Shown here: positions 1-7,280 of the stretch, one piece after another
How positions within the stretch are numbered: position 1 is the stretch's first letter
How the letters are laid out: the number at the start of each line of letters is the position of its first letter
From: Burkholderiales bacterium
Lineage (GTDB): Bacteria > Pseudomonadota > Gammaproteobacteria > Burkholderiales > Casimicrobiaceae
NCBI GenBank assembly: GCA_031283405.1
Contig: JAITBX010000021.1
Coordinates: forward strand, 1 to 15,744
Length of the DNA: 15,744 nucleotides
Reading direction: 5' to 3'
The notes under the pieces: generated by a model
Told to the model about the DNA's origin: nothing
The model's input: only the letters and a program-made list of their open reading frames with translations
Database searches by the model: none
Position numbers and translations under genes: made by a program

Positions 1-1791
1 CGGATGGTCGAGCATTACGCGCTCTACGAAGCGCAGTGTCAGCGCGAGGGCGTCGTCGATTTCGGCGAACTGTTGTTGCGCAGTTACGAATTGCTGGAAA
101 CGCGACCGCCGTTGCGCGACCATTACCGGCAACGCTTCACGCATTTGTTCGTCGATGAATTTCAGGATACCAATGTGTTGCAATACCGCTGGCTGCAGAT
201 GCTGACCGGAGTGGAAGCGTCGGTGTTTGCCGTCGGCGACGACGATCAGTCGATCTACGCTTTTCGCGGCGCCAACGTCGGCAACATGCAGCGCTTCGAG
301 CGCGACTTTGCGCGCCCCGGCCATCCTGTGCAAATCGTCAAGCTGGAGCAGAATTATCGTTCACACGGCTACATTCTCGACGCCGCCAATGCGCTGATTC
401 GCCACAATCAGGCGCGTATGGGAAAAAATCTGTGGACGGAAGCGCCGCGCGGTGAACCTTTGTCGGTGTTTGCCGCCGACAACGATTTTGAAGAAGCGCA
501 GTTCGTCACCGATACCGCCAAAGAGCAAGCCGGAGAAGGCGTATCGCTTTCCGACATCGCCGTGCTGTACCGCTCGAACGCGCAATCGCGTGTGCTCGAA
601 CACGCGCTGTTCTCCGCCGGTTTGCCTTATCGCGTTTATGGCGGCCTGCGCTTTTTTGAACGCGCCGAAATCAAACACGCGCTAGCGTATCTGCGCTTGA
701 TGGCGTCGCCCGACGACGACGGCGCGTTGTTGCGCATCATCAATTTTCCGCCGCGCGGCATCGGCGCGCGAACGCTGGAGCAGTTGCAGGAAAGCGCGCG
801 CGCGCAGGGCGTATCGCTGTGGCAAGCGGCGTGTTCCGGCGCGGCCGGAGGAAAGGCGAACATCGCCGCGTTCATTCAACTCATCGAAAAATGTCGCAGC
901 GACGCCGCGCCGCTTCCTCTGCCGGAGATGATTGAGCAAATGCTTGAAACCTCCGGCCTCAATGCGCATTACCGACAAGAGCGCGAAGGCGAAGAGCGTT
1001 TGCAAAACCTCGGCGAATTGATTTCCGCCGCGCGTTTATTTCTCGAAGAGCGCGAGCCGTCGAGCCGCGATGAAGACAATCCCGTCGTTGACAACAACAC
1101 CGCCACGCTGATCGCGTTTCTCACGCACGCTGCGCTGGAAGCGGGCGACACGCAAGCCGGCGAAGGGCATCCCGCTTTGCAACTGATGACCATGCACGCC
1201 GCCAAAGGTTTGGAGTTTCACACGGTTTTTATCACTGGTCTCGAAGAAGGGTTGTTCCCGCACGAAAACAGTTTGCAGGAAGCCAACGGCCTCGAAGAAG
1301 AGCGGCGGCTGATGTATGTGGCGATCACCCGCGCGCGCCGCTGCTTGTATTTGACTTACGCGCAAACGCGGCGTTTGCACGGGCAGCCCCGCTACAGTTT
1401 GCCGTCGCGCTTTTTCGCCGAGTTGCCGTCCGAATTGCTGCAATGGTTGTCGCCGTCGCCGCGCGCTGACCGGCGCTATCGTCAAACGTTTTACGACGAC
1501 GATGCCGTGCCGTCTTCCACGTCGCGCTCACGCTCATCGCCGTCAACAACGCGCGGCAGAAACGCAAACACGAGCACCGTGCCGCGCGTCAATTCGCCCA
1601 AGCCGTTGCCGTCGATCCACACCTGCGCCGGCAATTTCAGAATCGGTCAGAGCGTGCGCCACGCCAAATTCGGTCAAGGCATGATCGTCGATGCCGAAGG
1701 CGGCGGCAACGATACGCGCGTCCAGATCAACTTCCGCGACCACGGCCTCAAATGGCTGTCGTTGGCGCATACGACGCTGGAAGAGATGTGA
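1..1791 (+). CDS. uvrD: UvrD/PcrA-type superfamily 1 DNA helicase, 5'-truncated by the window edge
   Basis: This is the C-terminal part of an ATP-dependent 3'-5' DNA helicase of the UvrD/Rep/PcrA group, which acts in nucleotide excision and mismatch repair. The frame is open from base 1, so the start lies upstream. Compared with E. coli UvrD, about 170 N-terminal residues, including the Walker A motif, are missing. Counting from the Met at base 4, I see motif II VDEFQDT (50-56), motif III GDDDQSIYAFRGA (78-90), motif IV LEQNYRS (114-120), motif V TMHAAKGLEF (396-405) and motif VI EERRLMYVAITRAR (432-445). A Ser/Arg/Thr-rich linker (about 500-540) follows, then a UvrD/PcrA-type C-terminal domain starting FRIGQSVRHAKFGQG (545-559). 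That last domain favours UvrD over Rep. The gene is convergent with the GDYXXLXY gene downstream. I see no frameshift. I am sure of the family and fairly sure of the symbol. Confidence 0.93.
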   Translation, partial: RMVEHYALYEAQCQREGVVDFGELLLRSYELLETRPPLRDHYRQRFTHLFVDEFQDTNVLQYRWLQMLTGVEASVFAVGDDDQSIYAFRGANVGNMQRFERDFARPGHPVQIVKLEQNYRSHGYILDAANALIRHNQARMGKNLWTEAPRGEPLSVFAADNDFEEAQFVTDTAKEQAGEGVSLSDIAVLYRSNAQSRVLEHALFSAGLPYRVYGGLRFFERAEIKHALAYLRLMASPDDDGALLRIINFPPRGIGARTLEQLQESARAQGVSLWQAACSGAAGGKANIAAFIQLIEKCRSDAAPLPLPEMIEQMLETSGLNAHYRQEREGEERLQNLGELISAARLFLEEREPSSRDEDNPVVDNNTATLIAFLTHAALEAGDTQAGEGHPALQLMTMHAAKGLEFHTVFITGLEEGLFPHENSLQEANGLEEERRLMYVAITRARRCLYLTYAQTRRLHGQPRYSLPSRFFAELPSELLQWLSPSPRADRRYRQTFYDDDAVPSSTSRSRSSPSTTRGRNANTSTVPRVNSPKPLPSIHTCAGNFRIGQSVRHAKFGQGMIVDAEGGGNDTRVQINFRDHGLKWLSLAHTTLEEM

Positions 1792-1809
1792 GATGTAGAG
1801 GCGCGTTTT

Positions 1810-1832
1810 TTCAAACCCCCTTTGAATTTTTT
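1810..1832 (+). terminator. Weak candidate terminator after uvrD
   Basis: A 6-bp stem (TTCAAA paired with TTTGAA) with a CCCCC loop is followed by six T residues, 19 bases after the uvrD stop. The layout is that of an intrinsic terminator, but the stem has only one G-C pair, so its strength is doubtful. The stronger repeat hairpin at 1857-1884 may do the work instead. Confidence 0.35.
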
Positions 1833-1856
1833 GTGCGGGCGACTGCAAAATCAAAT

Positions 1857-1884
1857 CCTCTCTCCCCTTGCGGGAGAGGAGAGG
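1857..1884. repeat. Dispersed palindrome (CTCTCCC...GGGAGAG type)
   Basis: This is an imperfect hairpin: CCTCTCTCCC pairs with GGGA and GAGAGG, with a three-base bulge and the loop CTTGC, followed by AATTTT. The same kind of sequence occurs at 8814-8837. Such elements are common in intergenic DNA of betaproteobacteria. Here it lies between two convergent genes and could serve as a bidirectional terminator. Confidence 0.6.
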
Positions 1885-1898
1885 AATTTTGCACGAAC

Positions 1899-1921
1899 GG
1901 GCAACCACAGGCCGCCCCTAC
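1899..1921. repeat. Degenerate copy of the GGGCGACC...GGTCGCCCCTAC palindrome
   Basis: GGGCAACC-ACAG-GCCGCCCCTAC resembles the two intact copies at 7248-7273 and 8874-8899. It is shorter, its stem is degenerate, and it keeps the same CCCCTAC end. Its last bases overlap the lyase-tail repeat that starts at 1916. Confidence 0.5.
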
Positions 1922-1950
1922 AATCTTACAAGCTGTCGCCGAAGTTGGCG
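1916..1950. repeat. Left copy of the lyase 3'-end repeat
   Basis: This stretch matches 4721-4755 at 31 of 35 positions, with 19 bases identical in a row (1925-1943 and 4730-4748), in the same orientation. The right copy is the real 3' end of the lyase gene. Read on the minus strand, the left copy encodes ANFGDSL-stop, against ADFGDSL-stop in the gene. No longer lyase reading frame remains here. It lies 15 bases beyond the stop of the GDYXXLXY gene. Confidence 0.85.
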
Positions 1951-1965
1951 ATTCGCCCACCGCCG

Positions 1966-2562
1966 TTATCGCAATACCGTGCTACGTCCCAGCACGTTGA
2001 AATCTTTATCGCGCAGTTGCGTCAAAATAGCATCGCCATTTTCGGCAATGCGGAACTCGCCATAGCGAGCCGACTCGTAAATTTTTCCTTGCCCTTCTTC
2101 AAAGAAAAAAGCATTGGTTGCAATATGCACGTCACCGTATTTGGCTTGAATGCGATACCGCAATCGAGCCTCGTTGAGTTGCAGCGGCGCGCCGTTGTCG
2201 ATACGCACAAAGCGAGCGACATGATTTTCGTCGAGCGCCAGAACGGCTTTTCCGTCTCTTTTGGATTCGCCGTCGTGTGACGCGCAACTTATACAGCGAG
2301 GCAATCCTTCCTGTTCCTCATCCTCTTTTGCGCTACCGCTTTGTAGCGCGCGCCGAATTTCACCCGCTATCGCAAAGCGTAGCGCCATGTAATCTCCCTG
2401 CATCAGCGAACGCGGATCGACCGGCGCCAGTTGCAACAGCGCCATGCGCCCATGTTCGATGAGGCGTTCCCGCTGAAAAATGTTCCAGTTGAGGAACGCC
2501 AGAACGAAAACGCCGGCGACAACCGCCACAAAAACACGCAGGTTCATTTTCGGGAGATTCAT
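1966..2562 (-). CDS. GDYXXLXY-domain membrane-anchored protein
   Basis: This 198-residue protein belongs to the GDYXXLXY family, whose function is unknown. One N-terminal membrane segment (about residues 8-25) is followed by a domain predicted to lie outside the membrane. The name-giving motif is GDYMALRF (56-63), with Phe in place of the last Tyr. A conserved-looking stretch around AFFFEEGQGKIYESARYGEF lies near the C-terminus. An acidic insertion carries a CISC pair (Cys90, Cys93), which could bind metal or form a disulfide. The ATG overlaps the TGA of the DUF4401 gene upstream as ATGA, with a purine-rich GAGGGGG before it, which supports this start over the Met at residue 6. It is the last gene of a three-gene coupled operon with DUF2157 and DUF4401. 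The family assignment rests on the motif and the gene order. Confidence 0.85.
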   Translation of the reverse strand: MNLPKMNLRVFVAVVAGVFVLAFLNWNIFQRERLIEHGRMALLQLAPVDPRSLMQGDYMALRFAIAGEIRRALQSGSAKEDEEQEGLPRCISCASHDGESKRDGKAVLALDENHVARFVRIDNGAPLQLNEARLRYRIQAKYGDVHIATNAFFFEEGQGKIYESARYGEFRIAENGDAILTQLRDKDFNVLGRSTVLR

Positions 2563-3656
2563 GGTTTTTCCCCCTCGTTATGTCCTGTTTCCGGCAGGAG
2601 AAAGTGGCTGATCGCATACAGCAGCAGCAACGCAGCGCCCAGCGCGGAGAGCGTCAGCGATTTGAACAACAAAGTATCCTGAAGCGCGTAGTAGTAATAA
2701 CCGACCGACCAGAGCAACTGAAGAACACCGATGCCTTCGATAAGTTTGTCGCGTTGTGAGAAACCGAGGAGGAGCACCGCTAACGCAAACAATGCCAACG
2801 GCGCCGGCCAAGTCCCTGCCGCCAAAATGAACGCCAGCAGCCAGACACCGATATTTTTAAGCGACAGCGGTTTGACTGTCACGCGCTTCAACAAGGCATA
2901 CACTACGCCCAGCCAAGCGGCGATCAACGCCATTTGCCACCACCAGAGCGGTATCTCTCTCAAAAAATCCAAGAGGTTGTTACAGGGCATTCCGCCATAT
3001 CTTCGCGGTTCCACTTCGAGAAAGGGCGCAAGACATAACGCCAACGCTACCATAGGCCAAAGACGCGGTCTTCTCCACTGGATATGCAGTGCGATCGCCA
3101 GCATCGCCAGACACAAAGGCATGAACAAACCGGCAACGCCCCAAAAGAAGACGGCGCCGCGCAGAGAAAGCAGGATGCCCAACGCGCTCAGGAGGCGATT
3201 GGGTTGGTACGGGATCGCCGCCAGAATGAGCGCTTCAAACAGAGCAGCCAATAGCAATGCCGTCGAATTATAAGTTACGTCGGATCCAGAGAAGCTGAAG
3301 ATCACGCTCAATACCAGCGCGTTCCCCAAAAGTGCCAGAACGAAAAAGAGTTGTTCGAGGAAAACGGAAGCAATATTTTTGCGAAAACAAAATGCCGCCA
3401 ACGCGCAGGCAATCACGCCGAAGGTAGCGCGTGCCACTTCGCTGTTGAACAGATTTCCCATGAACAGCGCAACAAAAAGCAGAAAAAAGAGCGACGATAT
3501 CCACGCACCCGTGCCCACCATCGCTTTGACAAACCAAGGCAAATCGCTGCTGCATGCTTTTGTCGGATTGTCGGGCATGTCGTTCTGCACCAAGCCGGCA
3601 ACGGACAAGGTTTGCCACAAAGTTTCAGCGGTTTCGGAGAACGAAAAAAATTTCAT
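2559..3656 (-). CDS. DUF4401 domain polytopic membrane protein
   Basis: This 365-residue, very hydrophobic protein has roughly ten predicted membrane segments after a short polar N-terminus. The stretch PWFVKAMVGTGAWISSLFFL near the start is typical of DUF4401 proteins. I chose the ATG at 3656 because it overlaps the stop of the DUF2157 gene as ATGA. The frame is also open to an ATG at 3713, but that start would overlap the neighbour by 61 bases. The family has no established function. It regularly sits next to DUF2157 and GDYXXLXY genes, as here, which suggests that the three make one membrane assembly (inference). A segment with Cys and three Trp (MPCNNLLDFLREIPLWWW) lies in a predicted loop. 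Confidence 0.85.
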   Translation of the reverse strand: MKFFSFSETAETLWQTLSVAGLVQNDMPDNPTKACSSDLPWFVKAMVGTGAWISSLFFLLFVALFMGNLFNSEVARATFGVIACALAAFCFRKNIASVFLEQLFFVLALLGNALVLSVIFSFSGSDVTYNSTALLLAALFEALILAAIPYQPNRLLSALGILLSLRGAVFFWGVAGLFMPLCLAMLAIALHIQWRRPRLWPMVALALCLAPFLEVEPRRYGGMPCNNLLDFLREIPLWWWQMALIAAWLGVVYALLKRVTVKPLSLKNIGVWLLAFILAAGTWPAPLALFALAVLLLGFSQRDKLIEGIGVLQLLWSVGYYYYALQDTLLFKSLTLSALGAALLLLYAISHFLLPETGHNEGEKP

Positions 3657-4666
3657 GGCGAATCCTCTGCGCGATATTCTTTCATTTCGCGGGCAATCTG
3701 TCGCAACCACCAAGCGGCTCCCGCCGTTGCCAGCAGAGAAAACAAACCCAGCAGAAAAAAAGCAAAGAGGGCATCCGAGTGGCGGCCACCCAGAAGAATC
3801 CTTCCCAACCCTGTGGTTGCCACCACGATGAGGCTCAACGCGCCGCTCGCCGGCATGAAAATGTCCGGTATCTTGCGGCGATAAACGCCATACATTCCTG
3901 CCAAAATGAGGAAATACGCGAAGAAGTACAGCAGATAGCGCTTGTCTTGCGAATGTTGACTATTGTCCAGAATGAAATAAACCATCAACGCGGTTATCGC
4001 CGCGCTCATCGTCAGCGCCAGCAATCTGGGAACCCAGCGACCACGCATCCACGCTCTTCCTTGTGTTGAAAACCATTCCCATGCGGTCAGCGCCAAGCCA
4101 TCCAGCAGAATCGCGCCGATGAAAATGTTTTCATTTACCGGAAAAAAACTCCTCCGAGCTTCAAAAGTATTTACAAAAAAAACGTAGGCAACATGCAGGA
4201 TCGCCAACCACAGAACCCATAGCGCCGGCAGGCGCGCTGCCAGCACCCAAGGAAGAATCAACAGCGCCCAAACGAGAAACAGTTGATAAGTGTCGGCGCC
4301 CGTCTGGTACGTTTGCCCTATCAGCGCCAACAACGCGCCGAGCGCCAGACTGGCGACCAGCAGCGCGGCGTTGCCGTAGCGAAAGCGTGCGCCCCACACA
4401 TACGCCGCAAGTGAAACGATAATTACTGACTCGGCCAGCGCGAATTTGAAAAAGCGCCCCATACCCGACCAGTTGGCGGCCACGAAAAAAATCAGTCCCG
4501 ACAGTAGCGCCGCTACGCCCAGCCACAGCAACAGACGATCGATCCACGCTCGCCATTCATGAGAGGGCGGGGGTATCCCCGCCAGGCGCAACGCCGCCGG
4601 GACTTGTTGCGCCGACAAAGCGTTTTGTTCCCTCCAGTCGGCGATCCACTTTTGTCGCTTGTGCAT
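3653..4666 (-). CDS. DUF2157 domain polytopic membrane protein
   Basis: This 337-residue protein starts with a hydrophilic helix-like N-terminus (about 1-40), followed by about nine or ten membrane segments. IFFVAANW (about 59-66) and GQTYQTGADTYQLFLVWALL (about 116-135) are hallmark stretches of DUF2157. It is the first gene of the operon. The ATG at 4666 follows a good ribosome binding site, AAGGAG, seven bases upstream. Its TGA overlaps the ATG of the DUF4401 gene. Some stretches are AT-rich (for example 4141-4200, 21 of 60 bases G or C by hand count) compared with the flanking housekeeping genes. The function is unknown. The soluble head could be a partner-binding region, but that is a guess. 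Confidence 0.88.
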   Translation of the reverse strand: MHKRQKWIADWREQNALSAQQVPAALRLAGIPPPSHEWRAWIDRLLLWLGVAALLSGLIFFVAANWSGMGRFFKFALAESVIIVSLAAYVWGARFRYGNAALLVASLALGALLALIGQTYQTGADTYQLFLVWALLILPWVLAARLPALWVLWLAILHVAYVFFVNTFEARRSFFPVNENIFIGAILLDGLALTAWEWFSTQGRAWMRGRWVPRLLALTMSAAITALMVYFILDNSQHSQDKRYLLYFFAYFLILAGMYGVYRRKIPDIFMPASGALSLIVVATTGLGRILLGGRHSDALFAFFLLGLFSLLATAGAAWWLRQIAREMKEYRAEDSP

Positions 4667-4720
4667 TAAAACGCTCCTTACGCGCTTGCCTCCGGCGGCA
4701 GGATTCTTCTGATTTCCGAT

Positions 4721-4755
4721 CCCTGCAAACTTACAAGCTGTCGCCGAAATCGGCG
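4721..4755. repeat. Right copy of the lyase 3'-end repeat
   Basis: This is the end of the lyase gene (stop codon at 4731-4733) plus ten bases beyond it. It pairs with 1916-1950 as a direct repeat, with mismatches at only four positions. The DNA between the two copies holds exactly the DUF2157-DUF4401-GDYXXLXY operon. Confidence 0.85.
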
Positions 4756-6209
4756 CGGAACGCCGCCATCAATTTCTCCGGCCAATCGCTGGTAGCTTCC
4801 ATACGCCCGACGAAGAAGCGCAGCACGGCAGGCTCTTCGACGAAGCGCAGGCCGCCGACGAGGTGGCGCTTGGTGTACAGCCAGTGCAAGCGGTCTTCAA
4901 CATATTTTGTTTGCGACAGCGTGAACACGCGGCGCGGGAAAGCCAGCCGCAACAGTTCTACGTCGGCGAGAATATCGTTGCCGTTTTCGTCGCGGATGCT
5001 CGACACGGTGCCGCGCTCCATGCCGCGCACGCCGGAGATCAAATAGAACGCCGCCGCTAACGCGCCCGCCGGATATTCGGTTTGCGGAACGTGCGACAGA
5101 AAACCCATCGCGTCGATGTGACAACCCAAGCCGCCGGGAGGCGTCACCGCCGGAACGCCGAGTTTTCCGAGACGCTCGACCAGATAACGAATGAAGGAAG
5201 GGCTTTGATCGATCACCGCTTCGTCGGTAGTTTCACGCAGCCCCACGGCCATCGCTTCGATTTCGCGCACCGACATGCCGCCGTAAGTGAGGAAGCCTTC
5301 GTACAGCGGCACCAGCACCGTCATGTTGTCGAAGATTTTTTTGTCGTTGGTGCAGATGGCGCCGCCGCGCGACGAACTGACTTTGCGGCTGGAGAAATAA
5401 ACGATGTCGGCCTGCTCGCACATTTCGAGCAGGATGTCGGCGATGTTGGCCTGCTTGAATTCGGCTTCGCGTTGTTTGATGAAATAAGCGTTCTCGCCGA
5501 TCAGGCTGGCGTCGAGCACCAGCGGAATGCCGAACTCGTTGGCCACTTTGCGAACTTCGCGCAAGTTCGCCATCGAGAACGGTTGGCCGCCGATCAGGTT
5601 GGTCAACGCCTCCATGCGAATCAGCGGCACGTTCGCCACGCCTTCTTTGGCGATCACCGCGCGCAGCTTGGCGATGTCCATGTTGCCCTTGAACGGATTG
5701 TCGCTCTTGATTTCCAGCGCTTCATCGGTCACCAGTTCGACGATCTTGCCGCCGTTGACCTGGATGTGCGCCAGCGTCGTCGTGAAGTGGTAATTCATCG
5801 GCACCACGTTGCCGGGCTTGACGTAGCTTTGGGCGATGATGTTTTCCGCCGCGCGCCCCTGGTGCACCGGCAGCACGTGGCGCTTGCCCAGCACGTCCTC
5901 GATGGCCTTTTGCATCCGCGCGAAGCTCTGCGAGCCGGCGTAGGCATCGTCGGCCTGCATCATGGCGCCCATCTGCGCGTCGCTCATCGCGTTGGTGCCG
6001 CTGTCGGTGAGCATGTCCAGAAAAACTTCGCGCGTGTTCAGCAAAAAAGTGTTGAAACCGGCGCGGCGAACCGCTTGCAAACGCTCTTCGATCGGCGGCA
6101 GAAACAGTTTCTGCACCACCCGCACCTTGTGCATTTCCAGCGGAACATTTTCACCGCTGAAAAAACGAATGGTCGGAGAAGCGTTTTGTTGAAGATGGTC
6201 TTTGCTCAT
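4731..6209 (-). CDS. Beta-eliminating lyase, tyrosine phenol-lyase/tryptophanase family, divergent active site
   Basis: This 492-residue PLP enzyme belongs to the family that cleaves tyrosine to phenol, or tryptophan to indole, plus pyruvate and ammonia. It aligns with Citrobacter TPL at a steady offset of 19 residues. Conserved positions are Tyr90 (TPL Tyr71), HQGR 116-119, Thr143 (Thr124), Asn204, Asp233 (Asp214) and Lys276 (the PLP lysine, Lys257). MERG around Arg399 (Arg381) and FF at 465-466 (Phe448 region) are also kept. The Arg/Thr/Phe set points to TPL rather than tryptophanase, which has Ile where TPL has Arg381. Two oddities are Leu236 where both enzymes have the PLP-contacting Arg217/226, and Arg275 before the lysine (SSRK in place of SGKK). 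There are also about 20 extra residues at each end. The start has GGGAG eight bases upstream. The substrate is uncertain: automatic annotation as tryptophanase is likely but not well supported by these residues. Confidence 0.85.
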   Translation of the reverse strand: MSKDHLQQNASPTIRFFSGENVPLEMHKVRVVQKLFLPPIEERLQAVRRAGFNTFLLNTREVFLDMLTDSGTNAMSDAQMGAMMQADDAYAGSQSFARMQKAIEDVLGKRHVLPVHQGRAAENIIAQSYVKPGNVVPMNYHFTTTLAHIQVNGGKIVELVTDEALEIKSDNPFKGNMDIAKLRAVIAKEGVANVPLIRMEALTNLIGGQPFSMANLREVRKVANEFGIPLVLDASLIGENAYFIKQREAEFKQANIADILLEMCEQADIVYFSSRKVSSSRGGAICTNDKKIFDNMTVLVPLYEGFLTYGGMSVREIEAMAVGLRETTDEAVIDQSPSFIRYLVERLGKLGVPAVTPPGGLGCHIDAMGFLSHVPQTEYPAGALAAAFYLISGVRGMERGTVSSIRDENGNDILADVELLRLAFPRRVFTLSQTKYVEDRLHWLYTKRHLVGGLRFVEEPAVLRFFVGRMEATSDWPEKLMAAFRADFGDSL

Positions 6210-6465
6210 GGTGAAACTCCCTTTGGCTTAATGACGGATCAGAAAAACAAGCTAGAGCGTTTTTGATTTTAATGACGGCCTTCGCCGCGCCCGCGATGAC
6301 GCTTGTTTCTGCTCTGTCATTGCGATGAGCGAAACGACGAAGCAATCCGGCACAAGATATAAACAAAAATTGCTCTAAAAAATAATGGCGGGTCATCGTC
6401 CGGCGCTTGTCATTGCGGATGCCGCCAAAAACAATCAAAGTGTAACAGAATTTGGGGGAGTAGCG
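6210..6465. other. Intergenic region between the aat and lyase genes
   Basis: No gene is supported in these 256 bases. They hold one clear copy of the GTCATTGCGA...GAAGCAATCC dispersed repeat (6315-6351) and weaker relatives at about 6273-6301 and 6408-6437. The ribosome binding site of the lyase lies at the left end. No tnaC-like leader peptide with a Trp codon was found. Confidence 0.6.
6315..6351. repeat. GTCATTGCGA...GAAGCAATCC dispersed repeat
   Basis: The sequence starts TGTCATTGCGATGAGCGAAA and ends GACGAAGCAATCCGGC. It matches a short intergenic repeat seen in many unrelated bacterial genomes. I recognise it from the pattern alone and know of no proven function. Confidence 0.65.
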
Positions 6466-7140
6466 TCATCCGGCGGCATCGGCGACGCCGGCGGTTTTCA
6501 GCAGCGCCAGAAAGGCCGCTCTTGAGATGGCGCGCGCGCCGAACGAGGCCAGATGCGCGGTTTCCTGCTGGCAGTCGATGTGTGTGATCCCCTGCGCTTT
6601 GAGACGCGCCACTAAATGTGCCAGCGCCGCTTTTGAAGCGTCGCGCCGATACGCGAACATGGATTCGCCGAAGAAAAAGCGGCCGATCTGCAAGCCGTAC
6701 AGCCCGCCGGCCAATTCTCCGTCTTGCCACGCTTCGACCGAATGGGCGATTCCGCGCTCAAAGAGCGCGCTGTAAGCGGCGACGAAATCCGACGTGATCC
6801 ATGAGCCGTCCTGCCCGCGTCGGGGAATCGCCGCGCATGCTTGCATCACTTCGACGAACGCCGAATCTTCACGAAGCTCGAAAATGCCGCTGCGCAAGGT
6901 TTTGCGCAATGACCGCGAACATTTGAAGTCATCGACGGCCAGCACCATGCGCGGATCGGGGCTCCACCAGAACACGATGCCGCGCTCACTCATCCACGGA
7001 AAAATTCCGCGCCGGTACGCAGCCAACACCTGCTCCGGCGCCAGTCCGCGACTTACTGCCAGCGGCTCGTCGGCGCTTGCTTCGGCGGCAGAAGGAAAAT
7101 CATCGCCTTCGACAAGCCAGAGATTCGGAGAGAGTTGCAT
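6466..7140 (-). CDS. aat: Leucyl/phenylalanyl-tRNA--protein transferase
   Basis: Aat moves Leu or Phe from charged tRNA to proteins with N-terminal Lys or Arg, marking them for ClpS/ClpAP degradation (N-degron pathway) in the cytoplasm. The 224-residue protein has the usual family length and blocks: RRGIFPWM (43-50), WWSPDPR (58-64), WITSDFVAAY (114-123), GESMFAYRRDASKAAL (158-173) and IDCQ (188-191). I placed the start at the ATG at 7140, giving MQLSPNLWL. The frame is open to 7239, but those 33 extra residues match nothing in the family and come from repeat-rich DNA. The binding site is weak: AGGG lies about 17 bases upstream. In many betaproteobacteria aat is followed by the arginyl-transferase gene bpt. 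That gene is absent here, and the lyase follows instead. Confidence 0.95.
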   Translation of the reverse strand: MQLSPNLWLVEGDDFPSAAEASADEPLAVSRGLAPEQVLAAYRRGIFPWMSERGIVFWWSPDPRMVLAVDDFKCSRSLRKTLRSGIFELREDSAFVEVMQACAAIPRRGQDGSWITSDFVAAYSALFERGIAHSVEAWQDGELAGGLYGLQIGRFFFGESMFAYRRDASKAALAHLVARLKAQGITHIDCQQETAHLASFGARAISRAAFLALLKTAGVADAAG

Positions 7141-7247
7141 GGGTCTGATGATAACCCTTCTCCCGCATGAATCGTAGGGGCGCGGCGCGGCTTTATGTGT
7201 AGGAGAGAGGAGTGTAGGGGTAGGGTGCGCCGTGCTCAACGACGCAC

Positions 7248-7273
7248 GGGCGACCGAGGACGGTCGCCCCTAC
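7248..7273. repeat. 26-bp palindromic repeat, copy 1
   Basis: This is a perfect 8-bp stem, GGGCGACC paired with GGTCGCCC, with the loop GAGGAC and the tail CTAC. It is identical over all 26 bases to 8874-8899, in the same orientation. It lies seven bases beyond the stop of the 487-residue gene and could stop its transcription, though no T-run follows. Upstream of it (7217-7243) is another repeat-like stretch containing GTAGGGTGCGCCGTG. Confidence 0.8.
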
Positions 7274-7280
7274 AAAGCGC

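Noticed and set aside
3657..3713. Upstream ATG for the DUF4401 protein (19 extra residues)
   Set aside because: It overlaps the DUF2157 coding end by 61 bases, whereas the ATG at 3656 forms a classic ATGA coupling.
5082..6266. Long open frame (394 codons) on the plus strand opposite the lyase gene
   Set aside because: Its composition (rich in His, Val, Phe, Gln and Arg) is that of the complement of a high-GC gene, and the opposite strand encodes a clear enzyme.
6210..6300. tnaC-like regulatory leader peptide before the lyase
   Set aside because: No short frame with a Trp codon and suitable ribosome binding site was found.
7141..7239. N-terminal extension of Aat by 33 residues
   Set aside because: The extra residues match nothing in the family and come from repeat-containing DNA. 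The ATG at 7140 gives the normal length.
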